This document shows, piece by piece, positions 44,482 to 54,226 of a stretch of DNA of 64,000 nt. The stretch is from NCBI RefSeq assembly GCF_900107125.1, contig NZ_FNOU01000003.1, positions 62,001-126,000 of the forward strand, written 5' to 3'. The translations under genes and the position numbers were made by a program. Position 1 is the first letter of the stretch; each line of letters starts with the position of its first letter. Below the pieces are notes generated by a model. That model was given only the letters and a program-made list of their open reading frames with translations. It was not told the DNA's origin and made no database searches. The stretch comes from Eubacterium barkeri (GTDB lineage Bacteria > Bacillota > Clostridia > Eubacteriales > Eubacteriaceae).

Positions 44482-46935
44482 ATGACAAAAAACACACACA
44501 CACTAACTGGAAAAGCACTTGCCAAGGAGAAAGCCATTTTTAAGGATGCCTTTATTAAAAAGGTTGAAGAGGTTTCAGGTGAAAAATTTGCTGAATCCTC
44601 CACTCAAAACCAATATGATGCGTTGGCCGAACTGGTCATGGAAACCATCTCTGCGGAGTGGGCGGAAAATAACAGCCGTAACCGCACCAATCCGGATAAG
44701 CAGATTTACTTCTTTTCCATTGAATTCCTCATTGGCCGCCTGCTGCGCTCCTACATCAATAATCTGGGATGGGATGTCATTGTCCCCGATGTCCTGGGGG
44801 AGCTTGGATTGGACTATGAAAAAATTCAAGAGCGGGAACACGATCCGGCCCTGGGCAACGGGGGTTTAGGCCGTCTGATGGCCTGCTTCCTGGATTCGAC
44901 AGCCGCCATGGATTTTCCTGGTCACGGCAACGGTATTCGATACAAATACGGCCTGTTCCAGCAGAAAATTGTGGATAACGAGCAGGTTGAAATTGCCGAT
45001 AATTGGCTGCGCAACGGCTATCCCTTTGAAATTGCCAAACCCGAAAAATCGGTGATCGTCAAATACAAGGGGGATGTCCGCACGGAAATGGTCGGTGAAA
45101 AAATGGTTTTCATCCACGAAAACTACGAGCCCGTCCTGGCCGTTCCCTACGATGTCCCCATTAAGGGTTATCATAATGACACCGTGAACTCCCTGCGTCT
45201 CTGGAGTGCCCAGCCTGTGGAGGATTTCGATTTAAACACCTTTAATCAAGGCCATTTTATCAAAGCGATGCAGCGTAAATCCGAAGCCGAAGCCATCAGC
45301 CAGGTTCTCTATCCCAGCGATAACGGTTTTGAAGGGCAGCAGCTGCGATTGAAGCAGGAGTACTTTTTCGTTTGTGCGGGACTGAAGCGCATCGTCCGCC
45401 GTTACAAAAAACATAATAACGGCTCAATGGATGGTTTTGCCGATAAGATTTGTATTCATATTAACGATACCCACCCCGCACTCTGCGTTCCGGAGCTCAT
45501 GCGCATCCTCATTGACGAAGAAAACTATGCCTGGGATGATGCCTGGAACATTACCGTGGGTGCCATCAGCTTTACCAACCATACCGTGCTTCCAGAAGCA
45601 CTGGAAAAATGGCCCATTGATATGCTAAAAGAACTGCTTCCCCGGGTCTATCAAATCATTGAAGAAATCAACCGACGTTTCGTCAATGATATGAACTGGT
45701 TCTATCCCGATCAGGAGGCCCGGAATTACAATATCTCCATCCTGAAGGATGGTCAGGTCCACATGGCCCACCTTGCCATTATCGGCAGTCATTCCGTCAA
45801 TGGTGTGGCGGCACTCCACAGTAAGATCCTCCGGGAAGAAACCTTTAAAGATTTCTATGCCGTCTTCCCGGAACGCTTCCACTCCGTGACCAATGGGGTT
45901 ACGCCAAGACGGTTCCTCATGGCGGCAGATGCGGATCTGAAGGACCTCATTACTGATACCATTGGGGATTCCTGGACCGAAGCCAATAACCTGTCTGCCC
46001 TGGAAGCCCTTCTGCCCTATGCCAATGATGGGGCATTTAAAAACAAGCTGGCCCTGGTCAAACGCCAAAACAAGGAACGTTTCGCCCGATACGTCAAAGA
46101 ACATCAGGGCATTATCCTTAATCCGGACTCTATTTTTGATATTCAGGTTAAGCGAATCCACGAGTACAAACGCCAGCTGCTCAATGCCCTGCATATCATA
46201 CACCTATACAACAAGTTGCGTTCCAATCCCAATGCGGATATCGTGCCTAAAACCTTTATCTTTGCTGGTAAAGCGGCACCTTCATACTATTATGCAAAGG
46301 AGGTTATCAAACTCATTAATGTCTTGGCCCACAAAATCAATCATGATCCACAAATGGGCGATAAGCTCAAGGTGGTGTTCGTCCCCAACTTCAATGTTTC
46401 CAGTGCGGAAATTATCTATCCAGCTGCCGAAATTTCTGAACAAATTTCCACTGCGGGTAAAGAAGCCTCTGGAACTGGTAATATGAAGTTCATGATGAAC
46501 GGTGCCCTGACCCTGGGCACCATGGATGGTGCCAATATTGAAATTGCAGAAGCCGTTGGTATGGACAATGTGTTCACCTTTGGCCTTTCCGATGTTGAAG
46601 TCGCTGGTTTTAATGCCCACGGAGGCTACCGTTCACTGGACATTTACGAGCAGGACCCCCGGGTACAGGAGGTTATGAATCAGCTCATTAATGGTTTCCT
46701 GGATGGGACAACCTTCCAGAGTATTTACGATTCCCTGCTGCTCCATAACGATGCCTACTTTGTACTGAAGGATTTTGCCTCCTACGCTGATATCCAGGAG
46801 GTCTCCAGCCAAGTGTATCGTGATCAGACCCGATGGTTATCCATGTCGACGATCAACATCGCCAAATCAGGTATTTTCAGCAGTGATCGTTCCATTGCAG
46901 ACTATCAAAAAGAAATTTGGAAAATTAAAGAATAG
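44482..46935 (+). CDS. glgP: glycogen/starch/alpha-glucan phosphorylase
   Basis: Releases glucose-1-phosphate from alpha-glucan ends. 817 residues, the usual length. FSIEFLIGRLLRSYINNLGW, DPALGNGGLGRLMACFLDS, HINDTHPALCVPELMR, VTNGVTPRRFLM and the PLP-lysine region EASGTGNMKFMMNGALTLGT are all intact. It lies between branching enzyme and ADP-glucose synthesis genes. The glucose-1-phosphate it makes can re-enter synthesis through GlgC or rhamnose synthesis through RmlA. AAAGGATTAGTA precedes the ATG. Confidence 0.98.
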   Translation: MTKNTHTLTGKALAKEKAIFKDAFIKKVEEVSGEKFAESSTQNQYDALAELVMETISAEWAENNSRNRTNPDKQIYFFSIEFLIGRLLRSYINNLGWDVIVPDVLGELGLDYEKIQEREHDPALGNGGLGRLMACFLDSTAAMDFPGHGNGIRYKYGLFQQKIVDNEQVEIADNWLRNGYPFEIAKPEKSVIVKYKGDVRTEMVGEKMVFIHENYEPVLAVPYDVPIKGYHNDTVNSLRLWSAQPVEDFDLNTFNQGHFIKAMQRKSEAEAISQVLYPSDNGFEGQQLRLKQEYFFVCAGLKRIVRRYKKHNNGSMDGFADKICIHINDTHPALCVPELMRILIDEENYAWDDAWNITVGAISFTNHTVLPEALEKWPIDMLKELLPRVYQIIEEINRRFVNDMNWFYPDQEARNYNISILKDGQVHMAHLAIIGSHSVNGVAALHSKILREETFKDFYAVFPERFHSVTNGVTPRRFLMAADADLKDLITDTIGDSWTEANNLSALEALLPYANDGAFKNKLALVKRQNKERFARYVKEHQGIILNPDSIFDIQVKRIHEYKRQLLNALHIIHLYNKLRSNPNADIVPKTFIFAGKAAPSYYYAKEVIKLINVLAHKINHDPQMGDKLKVVFVPNFNVSSAEIIYPAAEISEQISTAGKEASGTGNMKFMMNGALTLGTMDGANIEIAEAVGMDNVFTFGLSDVEVAGFNAHGGYRSLDIYEQDPRVQEVMNQLINGFLDGTTFQSIYDSLLLHNDAYFVLKDFASYADIQEVSSQVYRDQTRWLSMSTINIAKSGIFSSDRSIADYQKEIWKIKE

Positions 46936-46947
46936 GGAGGAAGCAAC

Positions 46948-48072
46948 ATGAATACGGAATGTGTAGCAATGCTTTTAGCTGGTGGACAAGGAAGCCGTCT
47001 TGGGTCTTTGACCTTTAATAACGCCAAACCAGCCGTCCTGTTTGGGGGGAAATATCGCATCATCGATTTCCCCCTTAGTAACTGCATGAATTCAGACATC
47101 GATGTCGTAGGGGTACTCACCCAATACCGCCCCTACATTCTTAATAATTACATCAGTGATGGGAGTGCCTGGGCCTTGGACAAAGTGGGTGCAGGGGTCC
47201 GCATCCTTCCCCCTTACATGGGGCAGAAGGGTGGCCGTTGGTACAACGGCACCGCCGATGCCATTTATCAAAACATTGACTTCATTGATCAGTTCAACCC
47301 CGAGTATGTCCTTATTTTATCCGGTGATCATATCTATAAAATGGACTACTCTAAAATGATCGCATTCCACAAAGAACGCGCCGCCGACCTGACCATTGCC
47401 GTAATGGATGTTCCCTGGGAGGAAGCCAATCGTTTTGGTATTGTCTGTACCAATGATGACCAGCGTATCCAGGAATTCCAGGAAAAGCCCGATGAACCAA
47501 AGAGCAACCAAGCTTCCATGGGAATTTACATCTTTAGCTGGCCGGTTCTGCGTAAAGCCCTCATGGACGACGCCGAAAATCCGGAATCTGAAAATGATTT
47601 TGGACACAATGTCATCCCCATGCTTCATGAAGAAAAGAAGCGGCTCTTCGCCTACACCTTCTCTGATTATTGGCGGGATGTCGGAACCATTCAAAGCTAT
47701 TTCGATGCCAATATGGACCTGTTGGACGAATCCTGTAATTTTGATTTAAGTGATCGAAATTTCCGAATTTACTCCAATAACACCAGTCGGCATCCCCAGT
47801 TCATAGGACCGGATGCCAAGGTCACCCATAGCCTCATCTGTGATGGCTGCGTCATTTTTGGTGAGGTGGAGCATTCCATCATTTCCCACGATATTCTTAT
47901 CGGGAAGAATACGGTTATCCGAAATACGATTATCCACACCGGTGCTGTCATTGAGGATGGTGCCTATCTGGAGAACTGCATCGTTGGTTCCCGGGGTGTC
48001 GTGCGGGGCGATACCCGAATTTTGGCCACAGACAGCGATAACCCGTCGGAAATCCACGTCATTAATGGTTAG
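46948..48072 (+). CDS. glgC: glucose-1-phosphate adenylyltransferase, catalytic subunit
   Basis: Makes ADP-glucose, the donor for glycogen synthase and the committed step. 374 residues. [16 protein letters not shown] is the nucleotide-binding signature, [20 protein letters not shown] the substrate-site region, [12 protein letters not shown] the metal Asp, and [20 protein letters not shown] the glucose-1-phosphate site. The C-terminal left-handed beta-helix follows. It is paired with glgD directly downstream; in Firmicutes GlgC and GlgD form a heterotetramer with altered regulation. A strong GGGAGGAAGC ribosome site precedes it. Confidence 0.97.
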   Translation: MNTECVAMLLAGGQGSRLGSLTFNNAKPAVLFGGKYRIIDFPLSNCMNSDIDVVGVLTQYRPYILNNYISDGSAWALDKVGAGVRILPPYMGQKGGRWYNGTADAIYQNIDFIDQFNPEYVLILSGDHIYKMDYSKMIAFHKERAADLTIAVMDVPWEEANRFGIVCTNDDQRIQEFQEKPDEPKSNQASMGIYIFSWPVLRKALMDDAENPESENDFGHNVIPMLHEEKKRLFAYTFSDYWRDVGTIQSYFDANMDLLDESCNFDLSDRNFRIYSNNTSRHPQFIGPDAKVTHSLICDGCVIFGEVEHSIISHDILIGKNTVIRNTIIHTGAVIEDGAYLENCIVGSRGVVRGDTRILATDSDNPSEIHVING

Positions 48073-48090
48073 TTAAAGGGGGATACTCAA

Positions 48091-49203
48091 ATGAAACGAA
48101 CAATTGGATTTATTTTAAACATTGATGGGGATAACACCGACTTAAATGAGCTGCTTCAGCACCGCAGCATCAGCACCCTCCCCTTTGGCGGCCGCTACCG
48201 GCTCATCGATTTTACCCTGTCCAACATGGTTAATTCCGGCATTAACCATATCGGGGTGGTGGGCTCCCATAAATACAGCTCCCTCATCGATCATCTCGGT
48301 ACAGGGAAGGAATGGTCCCTCAGCCGTAAGACCCAGGATCTTTCTATTTTAGCTGGCAGCAACAGTGTCCGCTTTGGCAATTACATCAAGATCAGCGTTC
48401 GGGATCTCTACAATAACCGGAGCTTTCTCGACCGTTCAGACGTGGATGATGTCATTATTTCAGCCCCAAATCTCATCACCAGCTTTGACTTTAACCCAGC
48501 CTATAAAATTCATAAGACCAACAACAGCGATGTTACCCTGATCTTTAAAAAAACCATTCCCTCCTTTAGCTTTAACGAGAATGATGCCTTTGTCAGCTTT
48601 GACAAATACCGGGTGACGGATATCACCTATAAATCCGAGGGGATGACCGATCACTGTTATGCGGATATGCTGATTATCAAAAAAGATATTCTGTTGAGCC
48701 TTTTGGATACTGCAGGACGCCTGGGGGAATGGGATTTGATGGATACCATCCGCAATAACATCGATACCCTCCGGGTCTTCGGTGCCCCACACATCGGCTA
48801 CATTAACCGGGTCCATAATCTGCAGAAATACCTGGAGTCCAATATGGATCTTCTTGACTTCGACATTATGAAGGCATTGTTCCTGGGTGATAACCCCATT
48901 TATACCAAGATTAAGGATAATCATCCGACCCTGTATGAAGATGGCTCCCTGGTTACCAACTCCATTATTGGGTCTGGGTGCCAGATTGACGGAGATATCT
49001 ATAAAAGCATTGTCTTCCGGGACAGCCGTATTGGCCATAATTCTGAAATCACCAATAGTATTATCATGCAAAAAGCAGAAATTGGAGAAAACGTTAAGCT
49101 AAAATACGTCATCTTCGATAAGGATGTCAAAATCCGGGATAACGCGACCCTCATTGGAACCAAAGATAATCCCATTATTTTACGAAAAGGGAGGAGAATT
49201 TAA
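48091..49203 (+). CDS. glgD: ADP-glucose pyrophosphorylase regulatory subunit
   Basis: A 370-residue GlgC paralog. The nucleotide-binding GGxGxRL loop is replaced by FILNIDGDNTDLNELLQHRS, so it lacks the residues needed for catalysis, while STLPFGGRYRLIDFTLSNMV keeps the overall fold. This is the normal state of GlgD, which binds GlgC and changes its kinetics. It ends with the beta-helix domain, IIGSGCQIDGDIYKSIVFRD. It lies between glgC and glgA with 2 bp to the latter, so subunit balance is set in the operon. Confidence 0.95.
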   Translation: MKRTIGFILNIDGDNTDLNELLQHRSISTLPFGGRYRLIDFTLSNMVNSGINHIGVVGSHKYSSLIDHLGTGKEWSLSRKTQDLSILAGSNSVRFGNYIKISVRDLYNNRSFLDRSDVDDVIISAPNLITSFDFNPAYKIHKTNNSDVTLIFKKTIPSFSFNENDAFVSFDKYRVTDITYKSEGMTDHCYADMLIIKKDILLSLLDTAGRLGEWDLMDTIRNNIDTLRVFGAPHIGYINRVHNLQKYLESNMDLLDFDIMKALFLGDNPIYTKIKDNHPTLYEDGSLVTNSIIGSGCQIDGDIYKSIVFRDSRIGHNSEITNSIIMQKAEIGENVKLKYVIFDKDVKIRDNATLIGTKDNPIILRKGRRI

Positions 49204-49205
49204 CC

Positions 49206-50639
49206 ATGGATAAGCTTAAGGTATTATTCGCCGCACCAGAGTGTTACCCCTTCGCCAAAAGTGGCGGGCTGGGTGACGTGGTGGGTGCTCTGCCCAAGGC
49301 CTTCCCCAAGGACGAGGTTGATATACGGGTTATTCTGCCCAAATATGCCTGTATTCCAGAAAAATATAGTAAAGAATTCAAGCTATTGGATATTTTCTAC
49401 GTAACCATTGGCCGCACAGACCAATATGTCGGTATTCAGAAATACCGCATGGATGGCGTAACCTATTACTTTTTGGATAATGAGTATTATTTCAAACGTC
49501 CTGAGCTTTATGGGTACTACGACGATGGGGAGCGCTTCATCTATTTTTGCCGGGCAGTTCTGGAGGCCATTCCTTACATTGATTTTTATCCGGATATCCT
49601 CCATTGCCACGACTGGCAAACAGCACTGATTCCCTATCTTCTAAAGGAGCAGTATCAGTGGCATTATCTGAATACCCGCAGTATTTTTACCATCCACAAT
49701 ATGAAATACCAGGGGCTTTATGGCTTTGACGATTTACAGCATCTGCTGAATTTCGATTATTTCCCGGCCGCAATGGAATACTATAAAAAGATCAATTTGA
49801 TGAAGGGGGCGCTGTACACCTCAGATTTAGTGACCACCGTCAGCCCCTCCTACGCCGAAGAAATAAAGGATCCCTTTTACGGCGAAGGTCTGGATGGCGT
49901 CATCCGGGATATAGCAGACAAGGAAGTGGGCATCTTAAACGGTATCGACGAGAAGGAATACAACCCCCAAACCGATCCTGCCATCTATGTGAACTATACC
50001 CGCTCTCTGAAAAAGAAAACCGAAAACAAGCTGGCCCTCCAGGAGGAACTGGATTTACCGGTTACCGCCAATAAGCCCATGGTTGCCATGATTACCCGTC
50101 TGGTAGAACAGAAGGGCTTAGACCTGGTGGCTGCGGTTATCCATGAAATTTTGCAGATGGATATCCAGCTGGTTATTCTGGGCACTGGTGATCCGGCCTA
50201 TGAAAATCTTCTGCGGGAGGTGGCCTACACCTATCCGGATAAGATGCGCACCATCATTGATTTTAATGAAGGCCTCTCCCGGAAAATTTATGCCGGTAGT
50301 GATCTATTCCTCATGCCCTCTAAATTCGAACCCTGCGGCCTCTCCCAGATGATCGCCATGCGCTACGGCAGCATTCCCATTGTCCGGCAAACCGGAGGCC
50401 TCAAGGACACGGTCCAGTATTTCAACGGGGACACCGGAGAAGGCAATGGCTATGGCTTTGCCACCTATAACGCCCACGATATGCTTTACACCATCCAGAC
50501 TGCGGTCGGTTTATACTACGACTATCCGGAGCTTTGGAAAACGTTAGTCAACAATGCCTCAAAAACAAACTTTGATTGGTCCCAGTCCGCACAAACCTAT
50601 CTTTATTATTACAAAAAAGTTGCCGGTAAGCTGGTTTGA
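49206..50639 (+). CDS. glgA: glycogen synthase (ADP-glucose)
   Basis: A GT5 enzyme of 477 residues that extends glycogen using ADP-glucose. KVLFAAPECYPFAKSGGLGD begins the N-terminal lobe with the donor-binding Lys-x-Gly-Gly motif. ILHCHDWQTALIPYLLK, TIHNMKYQGLYGFDDLQ, VGILNGIDEKEYNPQTD, PMVAMITRLVEQKGLDLV and LMPSKFEPCGLSQMIAMRYG (catalytic Glu region) are present. GGGAGGAGAATTTAACC is a strong ribosome site. Its stop overlaps the start of the amylase gene. Confidence 0.97.
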   Translation: MDKLKVLFAAPECYPFAKSGGLGDVVGALPKAFPKDEVDIRVILPKYACIPEKYSKEFKLLDIFYVTIGRTDQYVGIQKYRMDGVTYYFLDNEYYFKRPELYGYYDDGERFIYFCRAVLEAIPYIDFYPDILHCHDWQTALIPYLLKEQYQWHYLNTRSIFTIHNMKYQGLYGFDDLQHLLNFDYFPAAMEYYKKINLMKGALYTSDLVTTVSPSYAEEIKDPFYGEGLDGVIRDIADKEVGILNGIDEKEYNPQTDPAIYVNYTRSLKKKTENKLALQEELDLPVTANKPMVAMITRLVEQKGLDLVAAVIHEILQMDIQLVILGTGDPAYENLLREVAYTYPDKMRTIIDFNEGLSRKIYAGSDLFLMPSKFEPCGLSQMIAMRYGSIPIVRQTGGLKDTVQYFNGDTGEGNGYGFATYNAHDMLYTIQTAVGLYYDYPELWKTLVNNASKTNFDWSQSAQTYLYYYKKVAGKLV

Positions 50640-52534
50640 TTAACTTCCGACATAATTCCTGGGATTTAGCATTCCGCGAGCCCTTCGGAGCCCTTCCGAC
50701 GGGCTCGCTTGTTACCATCAAAGTGTATGCCGAAGATGCCGCCAACATTAAACTGCGGACCTATTATCAAAACACCGAGCGCTACTTCGACATGCAGCCC
50801 ACAGAACCAGGATCAGACATCTATATCTGCAAACTTCCCCTCCCGGAGCAGCCTGATCTGCTTTGGTACGACTTTCGATTCGATTCTGGTGGACAAACCT
50901 ATACCTACGGCACCCAGGGTGACCACCTAGGGGGAGAGGGTCAGATTTATGAAAGCTGTCCCCCCTCCTTCCAAATCACCCTTTATGAAGAATCCCACGA
51001 GACGCCCCGATGGTATACCGATGGCATTATGTATCAGATCTTTCCCGATCGTTTTGCCAAGGGGAGTACCTATCAGCCCACCTATTTTCCCCATGCCATG
51101 GTACATGGCTGCTGGTCCGATTCTCCCCATTATTTCCGGGGCAAGGATGGTTCCATTGACTACTGGGATTTTTTTGGTGGGAACTTAGAGGGGATTACTG
51201 AAAAGCTGGACTATTTGTCCAGCCTCCATATCAGCATCCTCTATCTGAATCCCATCTTTGAGGCCCGGAGCAACCATAAATACGATACTGCTGATTACAC
51301 CCGGATTTCACCGGAATTTGGGGATGAATCCCTTTTTAAAACCCTCTGTACCGAAGCCGAGAAACGCGGCATCCGCATTATTCTGGATGGTGTTTTCAAC
51401 CACACCGGAGATGACAGTATCTACTTTAATCGCTATGGGCACTACCCGGCAGTGGGTGCCTACGAATCCCTGGATTCACCTTACCATAGCTGGTATCGCT
51501 TCTCAGAATTTCCGGATACCTATGAATCCTGGTGGGGAATCACCTCCATGCCTAATGTGGAGGAACTGGACACCAGCTATCAGGATTTTATCTTTGAAGG
51601 ACCAGACTCAGTCATTCGCCATTGGGTACGGGCTGGAGCTTCCGGCTGGCGCCTGGATGTGGCCGATGAGCTTCCCGATGATTTTATTGTCGGCCTGAAA
51701 AGGGTTCTTGTCGAAGAAAAGCCCGATGCCGTTCTCATTGGAGAAGTCTGGGAGGATGCCTCCAGAAAGGTTGCCTACAATCAGCACCGCCGGTATTTCA
51801 TGGGACAGGAGCTGGATGCGGTGATGAATTATCCCTTTCGGGATACCTTTATTGAATTTTTCACAGGCCAAATCGATGCCGGGGCTGTCGGCCGCCAAAT
51901 GATGGCCTTGTATGAGCATTACCCCAGAAGGCAATTTATGGGTAACATGAATCTCATTGGGTCCCATGACCGAACCCGGATCTTAACCCTGCTGGGCAAC
52001 CCACCGACCCTAAGCACTGAAGCAGAAAAGGAAGCCTTTTCCTTATCTGACACCCAGTATCAACTCGCCCTCAAGCGGTTAAAGGCTCTGGCTTTGCTCC
52101 AGATGACCTTCCCTGGGGTTCCATGTATTTATTATGGGGACGAGGCCGGATGCCAGGGCTTTGAAGATCCCTTTAACCGGGGGACCTATCCCTGGGGGCA
52201 GGAGGAAGAGGAGCTGCTGACCTGGTATCAGTCCATTACCGCCATTCGGGCAAAGTATGAGGCCTTCAAGCGCGGGCGATGGTACCCCTTACACTCTGAG
52301 CCCGATATCTTTGCCTTTGTACGTAGCTTGGGGAACGATGCTTTCCTTTGCCTTTTTAATCGGAACAAACGGGCCTACATCCCCTTTGAAAATCCCGATT
52401 TAGTAGGGCGGCTGGGCACCAATCTCCTCACCGGAGAAACCCAAAACATGAACAAAATTCTCCTCCATCCCCTGGAGGGTGTTATTTTTAAGCTGGACGG
52501 TGACGATACTCCTATTCACCCCCTCTTAAAATAA
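50636..52534 (+). CDS. GH13 alpha-amylase, neopullulanase/maltodextrinase type
   Basis: A cytoplasmic 632-residue GH13 enzyme without signal peptide. An N-terminal beta domain (about 1-125) of the CBM34-like kind precedes the barrel; GIMYQIFPDRFAKGS, YLNPIFEARSNHKYDTADY, LDGVFNHTGDDS, GWRLDVADELPDDF (nucleophile Asp), LIGEVWEDAS (acid Glu) and NLIGSHDRTRIL (transition-state Asp) are all present. The layout fits the GH13_20/neopullulanase and maltodextrin glucosidase types. Start is TTG at 50636, overlapping the glgA stop as TTGA, with a weak ribosome site, so it depends on coupling. It probably trims or recycles maltodextrin from glycogen. Confidence 0.92.
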   Translation: MINFRHNSWDLAFREPFGALPTGSLVTIKVYAEDAANIKLRTYYQNTERYFDMQPTEPGSDIYICKLPLPEQPDLLWYDFRFDSGGQTYTYGTQGDHLGGEGQIYESCPPSFQITLYEESHETPRWYTDGIMYQIFPDRFAKGSTYQPTYFPHAMVHGCWSDSPHYFRGKDGSIDYWDFFGGNLEGITEKLDYLSSLHISILYLNPIFEARSNHKYDTADYTRISPEFGDESLFKTLCTEAEKRGIRIILDGVFNHTGDDSIYFNRYGHYPAVGAYESLDSPYHSWYRFSEFPDTYESWWGITSMPNVEELDTSYQDFIFEGPDSVIRHWVRAGASGWRLDVADELPDDFIVGLKRVLVEEKPDAVLIGEVWEDASRKVAYNQHRRYFMGQELDAVMNYPFRDTFIEFFTGQIDAGAVGRQMMALYEHYPRRQFMGNMNLIGSHDRTRILTLLGNPPTLSTEAEKEAFSLSDTQYQLALKRLKALALLQMTFPGVPCIYYGDEAGCQGFEDPFNRGTYPWGQEEEELLTWYQSITAIRAKYEAFKRGRWYPLHSEPDIFAFVRSLGNDAFLCLFNRNKRAYIPFENPDLVGRLGTNLLTGETQNMNKILLHPLEGVIFKLDGDDTPIHPLLK

Positions 52535-52600
52535 AAATAGGGCGATCACATTAACAACAGCTATACGCTATTTCCCTTGTGACCGCCCTATTTATTTTTT
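52535..52600. terminator. bidirectional terminator after the glycogen operon
   Basis: AAATAGGGCGATCACA (from 52535) and TGTGACCGCCCTATTT (to 52594) form a 16-bp stem with one mismatch, with a T run to the right and an A run to the left. It ends the glycogen operon and the convergent small gene at 52611. Confidence 0.9.
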
Positions 52601-52610
52601 ATCCCCTCAA

Positions 52611-52874
52611 TTATAATTCCTCATAGACGATATTTTCTTCAAAATCATCAGCGACTACCCGGCCATGTTGCTCAAGATAGGCACGATAGGCCGCTTCTTC
52701 ATTGTCACTTTCCAGTCCAGCACTAACGAATTCGTTATTTGTCCGGTCGCAATAATAAACCGCCTTGGGATAAACCACGACAATCTCATCGAACCGATAC
52801 TGTTCATTTTCCCATCGCAATTCCACCTCGTGCTTTTCCTGGCAAAAAGGACAGAACGTCATTTTTAATTCCAT
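52611..52874 (-). CDS. small zinc-finger-like protein, YgiT/MqsA-N-like
   Basis: An 87-residue acidic protein. The N-terminal MTFCPFCQEKHEVELRW followed by AVYYCDRTNNEFVSA resembles the YgiT-type zinc-binding domain of MqsA antitoxins, but only three cysteines (CPFC plus one in YYCD) are visible instead of four, and no DNA-binding domain or toxin partner is present. It is therefore better called a conserved hypothetical protein. GAGGGTGTACG precedes the ATG. It is convergent with the glycogen operon. Confidence 0.55.
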   Translation of the reverse strand: MELKMTFCPFCQEKHEVELRWENEQYRFDEIVVVYPKAVYYCDRTNNEFVSAGLESDNEEAAYRAYLEQHGRVVADDFEENIVYEEL

Positions 52875-52963
52875 CGTACACCCTCATTTCGGAAATCCAT
52901 TGCTTCATTCTAATCGATGCCCAGCCGCGGTGGTCAATGTGAGCTGGTTTAAATCCTCAGAAC

Positions 52964-53446
52964 CTAGGCTTCTGTGTGATGATCGGTATCTGCTCCTTCT
53001 GTATCCGCTGGGGATACCCCTTGGGTTTCCTCTGTGCTCTCATCCCCAGGCTCAACCACCGTGGCCTCTTCAACGGCATTAGGGGCACCACATTCCGGAC
53101 AAAACTTTGATTTAACCGGAATAACGGCACCACAATGGGCGCAGAGTTTTTTCCCTGGATCCAGGGGATTTTCAGCTGCGGCTTTTATTGCGGCAATCCG
53201 AGCTTCCATTTCATCAATATTTTCTTGTATTTCCGCAATTTGGTCGAAGTAAGCTTTCACTTCATCATCCGGGGTACCCTCTTCGGAAATCTTTTGATAA
53301 TAATATTCTCCAATTTTTTGTTCCGCTTCAGTGATAATTTTTCGTTGGGCCATAATCTTAGTGACAAGTTTCGTCGCCTCCAAAGTCCCACTGGTTTTTT
53401 CACCAACATTTTTAGCGAAATCATTTAATGTATTGAGCAATGCCAT
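52964..53446 (-). CDS. coiled-coil zinc-ribbon protein of unknown function
   Basis: A 160-residue protein. Residues 1-95 are helical and likely a coiled coil (DFAKNVGEKTSGTLEATKL, QIAEIQENIDEMEARIAAIK), residues about 98-125 form a zinc ribbon, LCAHCGAVIPVKSKFCPECG with all four Cys, and the C-terminal 35 residues are acidic and unstructured. Proteins with this plan are common in Firmicutes and have no settled role. ATATGGAGGTATAATC supports the ATG. A single gene, divergent from bioY. Confidence 0.72.
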   Translation of the reverse strand: MALLNTLNDFAKNVGEKTSGTLEATKLVTKIMAQRKIITEAEQKIGEYYYQKISEEGTPDDEVKAYFDQIAEIQENIDEMEARIAAIKAAAENPLDPGKKLCAHCGAVIPVKSKFCPECGAPNAVEEATVVEPGDESTEETQGVSPADTEGADTDHHTEA

Positions 53447-53569
53447 GATTATACCTCCATATTGTTTTATTGATAGTATTATTATAATAACATAAGATTA
53501 AAATCCACTGTAAATTTTTGCCTTTTAAACTGACAGTTTATGGGAAATGTCTAATATTCATCACTTTAC

Positions 53570-53596
53570 GTATACCATTTTATAATTTTGGTTTAC
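53570..53596. promoter_or_regulatory. candidate BirA operator of the biotin operon
   Basis: GTATACC and GGTTTAC form an inverted repeat with one mismatch around 13 bases. The arms match the BirA half-site GTAAACC/GGTTTAC, though the usual spacer is about 15-16. The right arm covers the -35 of the bioY promoter, a natural place for repression when biotinoyl-AMP is plentiful. Confidence 0.5.
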
Positions 53597-53620
53597 ACAC
53601 TTCGTGCTGTATGCTATAGT
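53592..53620 (+). promoter_or_regulatory. promoter of the bioY-bioB-bioD operon
   Basis: TTTACA (53592-53597) and TATAGT (53615-53620) with exactly 17 bp between, 30 bp before the bioY start codon. Confidence 0.7.
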
Positions 53621-53650
53621 ATAAAAAACAATCATTGTGAGGTATTCGTT

Positions 53651-54226
53651 ATGACAGAAAAACATCCTTCCTTAATCAAAACTAAAAAGATGGTACTTTG
53701 TGCCCTTTTTGCAGCTTTGGTTGCTATTGGTGCCTTTATCCAGATTCCTATTCCTAACCTGGACTATTTTACCCTCCAGTTCTTTTTTGTTCTACTGGCC
53801 GGTATGCTCCTTGGCCCCCGTCTCGGAGCCCTTTCCATTGCTGTGTATGTCGCCATTGGACTGCTGGGCCTTCCTATTTTTGCCGCTGGGGGCGGACCAG
53901 CTTATATCCTTCGCCCCAGCTTCGGGTACCTCCTCGGCTTCATTGTCGCAGCCGGTGTTACCGGTTTGATTGCTGGTCAAAGTGACTCCCCACATGTCAA
54001 ACATCTCCTCATCGCCAGTCTGGGTGGATTTCTTATTACCTACGGCATTGGGCTGACCTATAAATATTTTATTTTGAATTTTTATATGGGAGAGCCCATG
54101 CCCCTGGGGTTGATCTTTTTGTCCGCCTTCCCCCTGGATATTCCCGGAGACTTGATCCTTTGCCTCATTGCCTCCATTACAGGAACCCGGCTGATTCCCC
54201 GCCTTCGGAGGTCAATCAATGCTTAG
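53651..54226 (+). CDS. bioY: biotin transporter substrate-binding component
   Basis: The S component of an ECF biotin importer, about 191 residues with six membrane helices. LCALFAALVAIGAFIQIPIP, LQFFFVLLAGMLLGPRLGAL, GPAYILRPSFGYLLGFIVAA and the later GIGLTYKYFIL are BioY family marks. ATG at 53651 has GTGAGG 8 bases upstream; a longer frame would start inside the promoter. No ecfA or ecfT gene is nearby, so it likely uses a shared module. It is first in the operon with bioB and bioD. Confidence 0.95.
   Translation: MTEKHPSLIKTKKMVLCALFAALVAIGAFIQIPIPNLDYFTLQFFFVLLAGMLLGPRLGALSIAVYVAIGLLGLPIFAAGGGPAYILRPSFGYLLGFIVAAGVTGLIAGQSDSPHVKHLLIASLGGFLITYGIGLTYKYFILNFYMGEPMPLGLIFLSAFPLDIPGDLILCLIASITGTRLIPRLRRSINA

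Noticed and set aside
45625-46203. A 192-codon minus-strand frame inside glgP
   Set aside because: It is a codon-bias shadow of glgP; the plus-strand product is unmistakable.
52611-52874. An MqsA antitoxin of a toxin-antitoxin pair
   Set aside because: No toxin gene is adjacent, one zinc ligand is missing and there is no DNA-binding domain.
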